Below, piece by piece: positions 34,862 to 44,448 of a stretch of 64,000 nt of DNA. How positions within the stretch are numbered: the stretch's first letter is position 1; the number at the start of each line of letters is the position of its first letter. The notes beneath the pieces were generated by a model. The model was given only the letters and a program-made list of their open reading frames with translations. It was not told the DNA's origin and made no database searches. The translations under genes were made by a program, and so were the position numbers. This DNA is from Piezodorus guildinii (taxonomy: Eukaryota > Arthropoda > Insecta > Hemiptera > Pentatomidae): the NCBI GenBank assembly GCA_023052935.1, contig CM041297.1, forward strand, positions 111,281,563-111,345,562, given 5' to 3'.

Positions 34862-35930
34862 GGAATGCGCGACACAACTTTCAACTTATCTTCCTTCTTG
34901 GCATAACGTTAAAGTAAAAAAAAACTATATTGTTTCGATATAAAAATTTATATTACATTAAATAATATAACACTAGAATTTCGTCACTCTTCATTACCTT
35001 CTACAACTTTATATACGTAACACTTTTTCTAAAAGCTTCTGCTTTCCAGCAGCATATTATTGGGCTCATCATCATTTTCAAAAAGTTTTTCTTTGACGAA
35101 GTTGTATAAATTACTGTACAGGTCTTAATCTGTTGGAGACAAGTTGGAAGAATTAAGGTGGGTGCGGAAGAACCTTGTAGCCCAGTTCTTTCAATTTTTG
35201 CACGGTATGTTTTGAAACATTTCAATTGCTGCCGCTCAGTGAGATCATGAGGTACCCATGTATCGAGCTTTTTTACTTTCCCAATAAGTAAGAGGCTTCC
35301 TTCTAATGTATGTTTGAGAACATCGTTGACTATTCCGGACGGAGGTCTTCCTCGGGGCAAGTTTTCCAAGTCGGTATCCCCAGCTGATAACTTCGCAAAT
35401 CAACGGCGAATGGTCCTTCATTAACACTCCCTTCCCCAAACGCCTTGCAAATATTTCTAGCGGCCTCAGCTGCTGAATGGCCGAGTTTAAACTCGTACAA
35501 AATTATTACTCGAAAATCGCGTGTTTCCATTTCATATTTGGAGGTATACTAAAAAGTGGGTAATTGATTGGGAAACTAAATGTTTATAATCCAAAGGTAG
35601 AGGAATTATTAAACTGTTTACTTTAAATATGTAAAGATTCGGAACAGAGACCTGCAAAATCCTTTATGTATTTCAGAAACTATAAAAACGGACATATGTT
35701 GATATGTTTCTATGTCATTTTTTCTCATTTTGGAAAAGGAAAAGTCATCATTTAGAAAAATATGTTTGCTCTTTTCTTCTTTAGTTTGGTTTTCAAATTC
35801 GTGGAACTTGTATATATATATATATCAATGCTAACAACTTGGAATGGTTGTTTTTTCGAATCTACGAGTAAGGAAATTCAAAATATCGCTATTTAAGACA
35901 ATGATCTATCTTCATCAATTAATCAACAAC
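34862..35930 (+). repeat. ACTTTCACTTAC-family element with nested mariner remnant
   Basis: Left end GCGCGACACAACTTTCAACT is degraded. Interior blocks (CTTCATTACCTTCTACAACT; TTTCTTCTTTAGTTTGGTTT) occur either side of the mariner remnant at 35050-35695. The right end is lost. Confidence 0.75.
35050..35695 (-). mobile_element. Internally deleted mariner, decayed
   Basis: Minus-strand N-terminus FRVIILYEFKLGHSAAEAAR, NICKAFGEGSVNE, then LENLPRGRPPS, GKVKKLDTWVPHDLTE, followed directly by the segment encoding KELGYK-type C-terminal sequence. The central catalytic core is missing at the same junction as in 56427-57342. Both terminal inverted repeats are truncated. Confidence 0.88.
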
Positions 35931-37059
35931 AACCAAATTAACAAAATTTAAAAATATTTCTACTGTTTTCCCCTTCAGTTGGTTATCAAATCCTGTCATA
36001 TTTTTTATCAACGCTTACAGAAATGGTTACTTATTAAATGAAAAAAAAAGAACAGTGACTATTAAATAAAACTGATTAAAAAAAAAGTTATAAAAAACAA
36101 AACAAGTCCTGTACTTAATACATATAATCAAATTATTATTACATTCATATAGTATGCAAATATTAAATTGGACGAATAAAAATATTTTTATATAATTTAA
36201 TGAAAAATAACTAACCTTATCCAATTTATTGTTAATTGGATCATAAAATCCTTTTTATAGTTTCCCATCCAGAGTACTTTATATATAAGAGCATTTTGAA
36301 ATTTCATTTAGGTCCTTATTTCGATTCGGAAATAAAATAAGAATAAAAAATATAAAATATGCCAGGGATCCTTTAGTTTTATTTGTTTAGGCCTCTAATA
36401 AACCCATCCCTTATTTCATCTGTTATTAAAGTTTATTTCAATTTTAAATCACTGAAGCAGCCATAAAACTTTGAAGATTCATCATTGGCCGGAACACTTG
36501 AACACTTGAGAGCGCAGCTGGCGGGACGAATGGGGTCATAGAGTATTTTAACCTTGATTGAGCTTAAAAAAGTCATTTGTCAGGATCCTTTACAAGCACT
36601 ACCATTACACGACTCGGTGTAAGCAAGCCTTCTTAAAAAGGTATTACCCTTCTTTATAGCGAGTATAATTCAGAGAAGCCACTTAATATCAAACTTGCAA
36701 AAAGGCTTCCCTCAGCATGATCTGTGGTCATCGGCCTGGGTTATTACGTTTAAGATCGTGGGATGTTATATTTATGCTGATTCCGCAGGCCGTAAAAATG
36801 GCCTACCTCTTCTATCTTCATGGATATACTTGCGTTTAGGCCTAGTGAATAAATGAATATCATATCCGCTAAATCAGTACGCGTTTTTAGTAATAAGTAA
36901 TAGGGCCTCGAAATATAACTATTTAAACCTGTTGAGTAGCCTGTCTCGTATGTTTAAATTGAATAATGTTGATTAAATTAATGAATTTTGGTTAACGGCA
37001 CTGAGCTATTCCTTTTTGTGAATTTTAAGTAGATCCTTGGCCTTACTGCCACGCTTTAT
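35931..37059. other. Non-coding stretch containing one unique island
   Basis: AT-rich; the minus frame 36027-36224 is low complexity. The island at 36485-36840 is entered separately. Confidence 0.45.
36485..36840. promoter_or_regulatory. Candidate conserved non-coding island
   Basis: Unique sequence less AT-rich than its flanks (GAGCGCAGCTGGCGGGACGA; TAAGATCGTGGGATGTTATA), with an E-box CAGCTG and homeodomain-like ATTA/TTTAT words. No coding frame. Confidence 0.3.
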
Positions 37060-37930
37060 CTCTGTTGGTGTTGCTATTATCAAAATTTTGATGATAGTTA
37101 CGAAGTCATAAATTAAGTGAAGAATATGTTTTGTTATATAACATATTTATGTTATATAACATTTATGTTATATATGTTTGTTATGTAACATTTTTATGTT
37201 ATATAAAATTTTATGTTATATATGTTTTGTTATGTAACATTTTTCTCTAGGACTTGCTTATTAGAAGACTTAGACTTATTAGGACTTGCTTATTGGTTTC
37301 AATGAAAAGATTGGGTTTTTTTATTCTCCCTCAAAACGTAACACGGATTCTGTTGGTGTTGCTCGAATCAAAATTTTAATGACAGTTACAAGTCATAAAT
37401 TTGGTGGAGGATATGTTTTGTTATATTACATTTTTTATATTCTATATGTTTTGTTATATAAGATTTTTATGTTTTTGTTATTTAACATTTTTTCCTAGGG
37501 CTTACTTATTAGGATCTATTTTGGTTTCAATGAAAAAAAAAATCGTTTTTGTTTTTCCTCTCAAAACCGTAACACGGATTCTGTTGGTGTTGCTCGAACC
37601 AAATTTTAATGACAGTTCCCAAGTCATAAATTCAGTGGAGAATATGTTTTATTATATTACATTTTTATGTTATATAGGTTTTCTTATACAACATTTTTCT
37701 CTAGGAAGCTGTATTCTATATTCTACAGGAAGCTATATTGGTTCCAATGAAAAAAAACGCGGGATTTTTTTCTCTCCATCAATAACGTAACTCGGTTGTT
37801 GTTGCTGGAATTGAAAATTTGTTGACGGTTACTTGATCAGAAATTTGATGAAGAATATTATTTTTTATATAACATCTTTCGTTTGCACGTAGAGTACAAA
37901 AATCTGGTTTGGTGTTGCTCGCATTAGCCC
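37060..37930 (+). repeat. Tandem array of ~215-290-bp units (about 4 copies)
   Basis: Units begin with TGTTGGTGTTGCT at about 37063, 37349 and 37581, and more degraded at 37796 and 37907. Each carries TAATGACAGTTAC/AAGTCATAAATT, then GAATATGTTTTGTTATATAAC blocks and CTAGGxxTTxxTTATTAGG. Within units, TTATGTTATATAACATT is itself repeated. Open frames here (37286-37790) are by-products of the array. Confidence 0.85.
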
Positions 37931-38439
37931 ATACGAGAGCGATTGCACGCCGTGTTATAAATTATCAGTTATTCTGAGTAAACTAGTCGTACTGTAGTAG
38001 TGTAAAGTACAAGGAAACAAAATTTGGCATTTGCATAGCACCATAAAATCTAAAAATTATCTGAAGCCTTTCTTTCAAAGGAATAAAAATTAGCTCCTGG
38101 AGACAGTGTTATTAAACTTAAGAAGTTATTTATAACTTTCAATAACCTTTATTATGTTAACGTTCACAATATTTTTATTTATCATGTATTGTAAAATAAT
38201 TATTTCCTAAAATTATAGATTATGAGAATTTCCGATCTGTAATCATGTTACTTTGGGGGCGCATCTAGCGCGAATTTAATACAGAATACTGTAAACATAA
38301 TGATAATTTTATACTACTCATTAAGATTTCCAGTTTTGATAATTATTATAATTATACCAATTAGGAATGTGTAAATGTCTTTACGATGACACTTGATGTT
38401 TTAGTTTCCAGCCCCTCGGTCCCTAGTTAGTGTTTGCTG

Positions 38440-38670
38440 ACTGTTCCGCCTCAATGAACGCCCATCCATACGTTGGCCCCATTCATAAGTTCCCTTCGCC
38501 TGGCTATGGGGTCCTTAATAAATTGTCTTCAAAGGATCATCAATCCTTAGCGATTAACTCGGAACATAACATTAAAAACATTATGATTAATTAGGCTCTG
38601 GTGACTCTGTAGCCTTAATACCGCCTATTAATCAATTGCTCTGTTAAATTATTTTAACTAGGACGTTTTA
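38440..38670. promoter_or_regulatory. Candidate conserved non-coding island
   Basis: Unique moderate-GC DNA with homeodomain-type words (ATTATGATTAATTAGGCTCT; CCTATTAATCAATTGCTCTG; GTTAAATTATTTTAACTAGG). Upstream, 38256-38272 (GGGGGCGCATCTAGCGC) loosely resembles an insect CTCF site. Confidence 0.35.
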
Positions 38671-38799
38671 ATACTTTGCAGACCTACAGGATGAGCATCG
38701 TAATTTTATTTTCTAAATACTCTCGAAATTTCTTAGTAAAAAAATAAAGCTCAAAAATAGATAGATTAAAGTCTATCTCGAAAAATTTAACGTGTATAA

Positions 38800-38950
38800 A
38801 TATGAAATTTCATATTTTAAAAACGTATAGCCTATAAACTCATATTTTTCAACAAAATTGGCAAACCTGAAGTGCCAATTTATACCATGCGTTATAAACC
38901 TTTTTACGATTATCTCGAAACCGGCTATATCTTAATAATCTCGCTTCATT
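38800..38950 (-). repeat. ACTTTCACTTAC-family fragment
   Basis: Contains ATGAAATTTCATATTTTAAA, AGTGCCAATTTATACCATGC and CCTTTTTACGATTATCTCGA of the family in reverse orientation; both ends are missing. Confidence 0.75.
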
Positions 38951-38952
38951 AA

Positions 38953-39295
38953 GTAGACTTCAAAGAGCCCAGAATGTAGCTATACGTTACATAACACAAA
39001 TGATAGATCGACATATCACACCCTACTACAAGCAGTTAAATTGAATTAAGATTAGGTCAAGAAGAGTATTTAATTTAATAACAATTAAAAGTAAAATATG
39101 AAAGTGCAAAACCCCGAGCTATCTTTACTCAAATATGATCTTCTTACACGACAATCATAACAGAAATAACAAAGCCTCTAAGTATATTTTATTTGAAAAA
39201 GTAGTTTTTACGAATTGCTATCAACATAAAAGCTGTGTTTTAATAATTTTTAATGTAAAGTGCTTAATATATCTACGATTTGTTTTAATTTATAA
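38953..39295 (+). pseudogene. LINE post-RT fragment
   Basis: Translation: RLQRAQNVAIRYITQMIDRH, ITPYYKQLN, IRSRRVFNLITIKSKI, KTPSYLYSNMIFLHDNHNRN, then FEKVVF. The LQRxQNxAIRxI...YKxLNWLxIxxRR...HNxxxR pattern is typical of the segment after the RT in CR1/I/Jockey-group LINEs. One stop interrupts it. Confidence 0.7.
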
Positions 39296-39484
39296 ATGAA
39301 ATGAAAGGAAAAAAAAAATTCTGGTGTCAAGTCCTTTTAGAATTACAACAATGAACAAGAATAAATTGTTATGGTCTGGTTACATTAAAAAAAATAAAAT
39401 GTAAAAGATCAACTATTCAATATATCTATATATCTTAGCAAATGTTTAAACACACATATATACATATATTTATACTATTGGTAT

Positions 39485-39840
39485 TGGATGAGTTGATGTT
39501 TGAAGGAAGAAAGGGAGGTGGCTTTACGGATAAAAATAGGCAGCAAACTCTAGGAGGATGGGAAAAGAACGAAAAACGATTTGTGAAAGGATACAGTTTT
39601 ATGTGATGGGGTATAAATATTGATTGATTGGATTCTAGTGTTCAATGAATGGATATCGTAGCAGAGGGTGAGGAGCTCAATTATGTTGGAAGGTTTTCTA
39701 TTTTTTAAAGTTTGGAATAGGTAGGAACCATGGAAATATTGCCGTTGAAAGAAGGATAAAGCCATTTTAAGTTGGTAGATTAGTCAGAAATATGGTAACG
39801 TCTACGGGTTCTGAAAATAAATATTATAAAGCAGTTAATA
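39485..39840 (-). pseudogene. LINE post-RT fragment
   Basis: The minus frame includes FQRQYFHGSYLFQTLKNRKP, IQSINIYTPSHKTVSFHKSF, then, after a stop, LLPIFIRKATSLSSFKHQL. This fits the end of a LINE ORF2 (RRxYxxLxxLFKxL...FxxxGPRLWNxLP...SLxSFKxxL). Not the same stretch as 38953-39295 and on the opposite strand. Confidence 0.6.
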
Positions 39841-40106
39841 AGACGTTTTAATTTTATTTCTTGTTCATCGCTTTTTCACCCTTTCACTAGGCATCCGTAG
39901 TCAAATTTTGTGAAGATAACAGAGGAACCAAGTAGCTGACTGGTTTTTAAATGTTATGAAGGAATCACGGAATCTATAGAGCTGTTTCAATATGAAAATG
40001 GGTTTTAGGTATATTTCAGATACATATTTATTATAATTATGTATTATTTTATTATCATAACATAAACACAAGTTCGAAAATATATTCTTTTTTCATCATG
40101 TTACAG
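39841..40106. other. Flank of the candidate exon
   Basis: AT-rich; ends in a pyrimidine-rich tract that serves as the candidate 3' splice site. Minus-strand LINE-like residues may extend to about 39950. Confidence 0.4.
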
Positions 40107-40193
40107 GTGATATCAGCTTATTGCCGTGGCCGTAAAAATTCCAAGCCTCTCTCTCAAGTGATAATGGATATGTACAATAGAGCTGCGTCTCAG
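40107..40193 (+). CDS. Candidate 87-nt internal exon, gene unknown
   Basis: Upstream TTCTTTTTTCATCATGTTACAG is a good 3' splice site; downstream CAG|GTCAGT is an acceptable 5' splice site. Between them is an 87-nt open frame, phase 0 at both ends: VISAYCRGRKNSKPLSQVIM followed by DMYNRAASQ. The other two frames contain stops. The segment is GC-richer than its flanks and is not part of any repeat here. I do not recognise the protein. If real, the flanking tens of kilobases are introns of a plus-strand gene. A chance open frame of 29 codons is possible. Confidence 0.5.
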
Positions 40194-40290
40194 GTCAGTG
40201 TATAACATATACATAACATATAACTTATAACATATGTTATAGTACATAATATATAACTTATAACATATGTTATAGTTTATAATATCTTCT
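40194..40290. repeat. Tandem palindromic ATAACTTATAACATATGTTAT units
   Basis: TATAACTTATAACATATGTT recurs twice (about 40221 and 40254), each unit containing the palindrome AACATATGTT. It sits directly after the candidate exon. Confidence 0.8.
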
Positions 40291-40551
40291 TATTATTATT
40301 TTTATCTTATGTATTATAATTGTTGAAATTGATTTAGTATTTTTATTTAAATCCATGATTGATGACAATGTGGTTAAAAAGTGTGTTCCTTCTTTCCGCA
40401 TTACATTTTTGACTAGTTGCGTTCTAAAACCAGGGATTAGCATACTAAATAAAGTTATTACAGATTAATAATTGATAATGGAAACCTTAGAGGCGTACCA
40501 GATGTCAAAGTATAAAGGCAAATTACTGGATAGAAAACCCAAATGAAAAAA

Positions 40552-41447
40552 TCTGGTGCGGGCAACACACGACTTTCACTTACCTCGATTTTTAAAATCA
40601 ATGAAAGAATTTTCAAATACAGTTAGAGATAAAAATACGTGAAACTATTAAGGAATTAATCAAATTGAATTTATATATAAACATGTGTTTTATTAAAAAA
40701 TCTATTATATTATTATCTAAAATAATCAGTTAGTTTTATCTTCTTCTCATCACTCTCTATTAACTTCTAAAAGCTTGTGTATGAGATGATATTTTTTCTA
40801 AAATCTTTAGCTTTCCAACGGTATATCATACATGTATATTACTGCTCTTATGTTCAAAAACGAAAAATTTCATTAAAAATATATTTTTTTCTGTTTTCTC
40901 CTTTAGTTGGGTATCGAATTTATTCAATTTATATATTTACCTGTTTTTCATCAGCGCTAACAAGATAATCTAGTTATTATTATTGAATCTAAAAAATTAA
41001 AGGTACTTTAGAGGAAGAAAATTTAAAATATCGGCATTTAAGCCCTGTCAGACCATTTTTATCCAAATAAAACCTACATGATATTAAAGCCCATTTAATT
41101 TTACATCGATATAGCGAGTTTAATCAAAATCGTCGGAACCGTTTTTGAGAAAATCGAAAAAAGGTGCAAAATGCATGGTATAAAGTGCCTCTTCTGGTAG
41201 GCTCATTTTGATGAAAAAAGTTTTGTCACGTCTCGGGCGTATAGTTGTCTTAAATATGAAATTTCAGTTTCATAGGACTTACCGTTTCCGCCCGGGAGTT
41301 ACCACAGACACACACACACACAGACCTTTTTGCGGGACTTGGTTATTTGGACTCAGGGACCCTAAAACTTATATTTCCGTTGAAAACTGGAATTCGAAAA
41401 TTTTCACGATCGCAATACTTTCCTTACTATATATAGTAAGTGAAAGT
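40552..41447 (+). repeat. ACTTTCACTTAC-family element, full-length reference copy (896 bp)
   Basis: Ends TCTGGTGCGGGCAACACACG + ACTTTCACTTACCTCG and TATATATAGTAAGTGAAAGT, flanked on both sides by A runs. The inner 12-13 bp are inverted, the left cap is not matched on the right. No protein is encoded. It carries a short CA tract at 41310-41322. Very similar to 47581-48481, which is in the opposite orientation. Superfamily unknown; not a Helitron (no CTRR end, A on the 3' side). Confidence 0.93.
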
Positions 41448-41845
41448 AAAAAAAAAATAAAATAAAATAAAAACAATATTTTAAAATATTGACGTTTAGG
41501 GTTGAGAGCGAGGGAGGTTGGTTGGTATGAAAACTGAATTGTTCGGTTTAAAAATAATTTATTGTGGCCCGGATCGTACTGAGATAAAATTAAAGGAAGC
41601 CATTTTTATACCAATTTATAAAATACAACCTAAACTTGTATAAATTGTATTTTATTTCTTAATAATAACGTATATTTCTCAATTTTACTTCAAAATTAAA
41701 GATGTGAGTTCGACTTTTGAAATTATAATTCGTAGAAAATATCAAAAAGTCAATTACCTGAACAATATTATAATTTTGCCTAGGTTTATCTTTATATTAA
41801 AATGGTTCATCCATTTAAATATGATTTTATTCAATTTTTACTGTA
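41448..41845. other. AT-rich sequence, nothing recognised
   Basis: About 400 bp between a full-length repeat and a mariner derivative. No coding or repeat signal. Confidence 0.5.
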
Positions 41846-42423
41846 CATGGCATGTTTTTTAAGTAAGTACCGTTTTGGAATTAAAAAAAGACGTGCAAAG
41901 ATTTCGCAATAATATTATTTTTTCATGAAAGCCTGTACCTTAATATACTTTTCTACATAATTTCCATGAATTTTGAGGCACTTGTCATAACGCGGCACCA
42001 GTTTTTGATAACCTCCTCAAAAAATTCTGCCGCCTGACTTGTTAACCACTCCATCACAAATATTTTGTCTTCGTTATCGTCTTGAAGACGCCGACTGCCC
42101 AGTTGTTTCTACAAGTGCAGGAACAAATGGTAGTTGCTGGGCGCCAAATCAGGGCTGTATGGAGGATTATCCAGAGTTTCCCATTTAAATGATTTGATGA
42201 GATCTTTGGTGCTCTCATCCATTTCACGATAAATATCGATCGGTTTTACGCCTTTAGCACTAATAAATCGTATAACAGCCCGTCGTATAACTTCACAATC
42301 AGCGGGACTCACGATTGTCGAAGGCATCTTAAACACTCAGTAAACAACGTATACAATGAAGAATCTGACTGTAATGGCGTCAGTGCGTAGACAAGATGGT
42401 ACTTACTTAAAAAACATGCCTCG
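41846..42423 (-). mobile_element. Internally deleted mariner derivative, 578 bp, with TIRs and TA duplication
   Basis: Termini CATGGCATGTTTTTTAAGTA and (reverse) CGAGGCATGTTTTTTAAGTA, flanked by TA at 41844-41845 and 42424-42425. The minus frame begins MPSTIVSPADCEVIRRAVIR FISAKGVKPIDIYREMDE, then jumps to WETLDNPPYSPDLAPSNYHL FLHL and continues in a shifted frame. The catalytic core is deleted, so it is non-autonomous. A different mariner lineage from 56427-57342. Confidence 0.93.
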
Positions 42424-42559
42424 TAATTCTTTATTTTTTTTTTAATATTTATTTATTGAAATTTACAACTTTAATTTATAATAAAACTAGTAAACAGACT
42501 TGTATAGGAACAACCCAACGATAGCACTCCAGTAACTATATTAAACTAGAAGGTCTCGA

Positions 42560-42845
42560 GGCCATCTTCTCAGATGCCTCGGAGGATTATCAGGAATCGA
42601 AGAGGAAGCAAGGGTTGAAACTAGTGGGTTGGGGTGGGAATGGAGTTTGTCATAGAAGGATTGATATCTGGTACGAGTCAAATCAGCAACACATAGAATA
42701 TTTAGGTCTTTATGGATGATTTTATTTGTGACAAAGTAAGGAGTGTTGAGGATTTTACGAAGGATTTTGGATTGTAAGGATTGGATATGGGATGAATTCG
42801 ATGGTTTAGTAGAGCCCCAAAGCTCAACTCCGTAAGTCCAGATTA
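42560..42845 (-). pseudogene. Jockey-like LINE C-terminal fragment
   Basis: The minus strand reads, nearly in one frame, WTYGVELWGSTKPSNS, IQSLQSKILRKILNTPYFVT, NKIIHKDLN, YQSFYDKLHSHPNPLVSTLA, SSSIPDNPPRHLRRWPRDLL and a stop. Best-preserved copy of this LINE tail in the window. Confidence 0.85.
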
Positions 42846-42859
42846 AAAATAAAAATAAA

Positions 42860-43100
42860 ATATTTTACACTCATCATCAGTTTTATATAGTTATATTTTT
42901 ACATTATTTTGTTTTGTCATTTTTACATTAGTTTCATTGTCATGAAGTATTAATAAGTTTCTTTTTTGTTTTATCATTGTTTTCAGCCATGATGATGGCT
43001 CACATGTTCGAGCCGAAACGTCGGCAAAATTTTAATATTTTTTACCAGACTCACTCCTGATTATGTCTACCTATTAATTAAGAATTGTACTTTTACTTGT
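42860..43100 (+). mobile_element. Penelope-like 3' end carrying a hammerhead-like motif
   Basis: G-poor sequence (42870-42980) leads into the ribozyme-like motif at 42986-43025 and then GCAAAATTTTAATATTTTTT and ACTCCTGATTAT. The same downstream tail follows the degenerate motif at 54297-54336, so this is a repeat-family terminus. Assignment to a Penelope-like element rests on the hammerhead type. Confidence 0.55.
42986..43025 (+). ncRNA. Small hammerhead-ribozyme-like motif lacking stem III
   Basis: Order: GCC (stem I), A, TGATGA, T, GGCTC (stem II), loop ACATGTTC, GAGCC (stem II), GAAA, CGTC, GGC (stem I). Stem II is 5 perfect pairs, stem I 3 pairs, GAAA and the GUC cleavage triplet are intact, and no stem III hairpin exists. 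The invariant first C of CUGAUGA is A here, so this copy is probably inactive. Matches the dimer-cleaving hammerheads known from Penelope-like elements. Confidence 0.65.
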
Positions 43101-43764
43101 GATTTGGCCTTCATCTTACCAGTTGAATTATATGTTTAATCCTAATCTTAATGGTTATTTTTCAAGAAAATTGTAATAAGAAAGGAAACGTGTAAAATTA
43201 TTTATAATGATGAATCTGTTCATTCGCTTTTAGCGTAAAATCTGCTTCGATATAGAAATATATATATACCTTCTTTAATTAACTAGTTTCAGTTTCGTTC
43301 TGCGTTTTTGAGATAGCATTATTAAATAAACACACTCACATGCTTACCCATCATTTTCCGATATACTTGAAAATCATTTAAACAGCACTATATATTTCAA
43401 ACATACTTAAATGAAAGTAAAAGTGTTCTGGAAACATTAAACTTTGAAATATTGTTGGGGTAAATGATATTTAACGCTTAATGTCATTTGCCTCAACTTT
43501 ACATAAATATATAATTTTTAAATACAGTCAAACGGTAGAAAAGTTGGAAAATTTTCAAGGCTTAAGTGGATAGGGAATAACTAACAAGGGAGGAAAGTGG
43601 CAATTTCTTATTTTTTTTTAATAAATTATCATTTCTGTCTGTTTTTATTTTCCTTCCCATTTCGCTCCCCTTCAGTTTTAACAACATTGCTTTTAGTTGA
43701 GTGGTTTAGAATGTTAAAGTAGATGAAGAAAGTGTATTATAAAGCAATAAACAAAATAATATTG
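43101..43764. other. AT-rich non-coding stretch
   Basis: No repeat family or coding signal recognised. Confidence 0.5.
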
Positions 43765-43987
43765 GGTCATTTGTAGCGTAATGCCAAAGGTCACGGGTTC
43801 CAACCCGCAGGTGGGACTAGGATTTTTTATTTGGAGTAAAAACTTCTTAGTTTTGTCTTCCTTCGGAGGGGACGTAAAAAAGTGGTTCCAAGCCTGTGTG
43901 ATGTCAGGTACTCGTTAGAGATCCCTATCCTTATTAAACCTGGATAGACAACATTTAGAAGTGTAGCATCGTCCAAATAGCCACAGT

Positions 43988-44026
<39 letters not shown>

Positions 44027-44375
44027 CTGTACCACTACAACCCATGAAGGGTCTTGGGCTCAGTACGTATAGTACTGTTTCTAGGCCAACGGCAGTGCAA
44101 TGAGATGATTGGGCCTTGATCACGCTCAGCCGCCAGGTTTTTCCCCAATTAATTTGGGTACCCACTTTATAGAGGCTGGGTCTGCCCCAGGAGGGTCTCC
44201 ATACTCTAGGGTCGCCCCCCGACCGAATAACCAGAATAAATAATATTCTGCCGCAGCCGGGAATCGAACCCAGGACCCGGAGCACAGCAGACTAGCGCTC
44301 TATCCACTAGACCACGCCGCTCCCAACAGTAGCATAAAATGACGTTAAATAAATAAACAACAAACAACGAAATAA
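43765..44375 (+). mobile_element. SINE-A copy split by SINE-B
   Basis: tRNA-like B box GGGTTCCAACCCGC (43797), then CCTTCGGAGGGGACGTAAAA, GATGTCAGGTACTCGTTAGA and GATCCCTATCC; the 3' end resumes at 44326 (ACAGTAGCATAAAATGACGT, TAAATAAATAAACAA). SINE-B lies between. Confidence 0.92.
43991..44325 (-). mobile_element. SINE-B, complete, with 34-nt poly(T) sense tail
   Basis: Sense strand (minus): head GGGAGCGGCGTGGTCTAGTG, A box, B box GGGTTCGATTCCC, body, GGTACAGGG, then 34 T (A run at 43991-44024 on the plus strand). The direct repeat ACAGTAGCA at 43983-43991 and 44326-44334 flanks it. The best-preserved copy of the family. Confidence 0.93.
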
Positions 44376-44448
44376 TAATATAAATTATAATGTCGTAATA
44401 TTTTGTTTAGTTATTCCTTATAGAAGGTTTACTCTTATTATTTTTTTT

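Noticed and set aside
37286..37790. Overlapping open frames of 70 and 129 codons
   Set aside because: They run through a tandem array of low-complexity units and have no domain; open by composition only.
37060..37930. CRISPR-like repeat-spacer pattern
   Set aside because: Unit lengths vary, spacers are also homologous, and the genome is eukaryotic.
38256..38272. CTCF site GGGGGCGCATCTAGCGC
   Set aside because: One base short of the usual core spacing; too weak to list as its own feature.
40552..41447. Helitron interpretation of the abundant element (it starts with TC)
   Set aside because: The 3' end is GTGAAAGT followed by A, not CTRR followed by T, there is no terminal hairpin before the end, and inverted termini are present.
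43827..44285. 152-codon minus-strand frame
   Set aside because: Reads through SINE-B, its poly(T) tail and SINE-A; not a gene.
44228..44320. tRNA gene candidate (A and B boxes on the minus strand, also at 4965-5045)
   Set aside because: The sequences continue into a shared SINE body with target duplications, so they are SINE heads, not tRNA genes.
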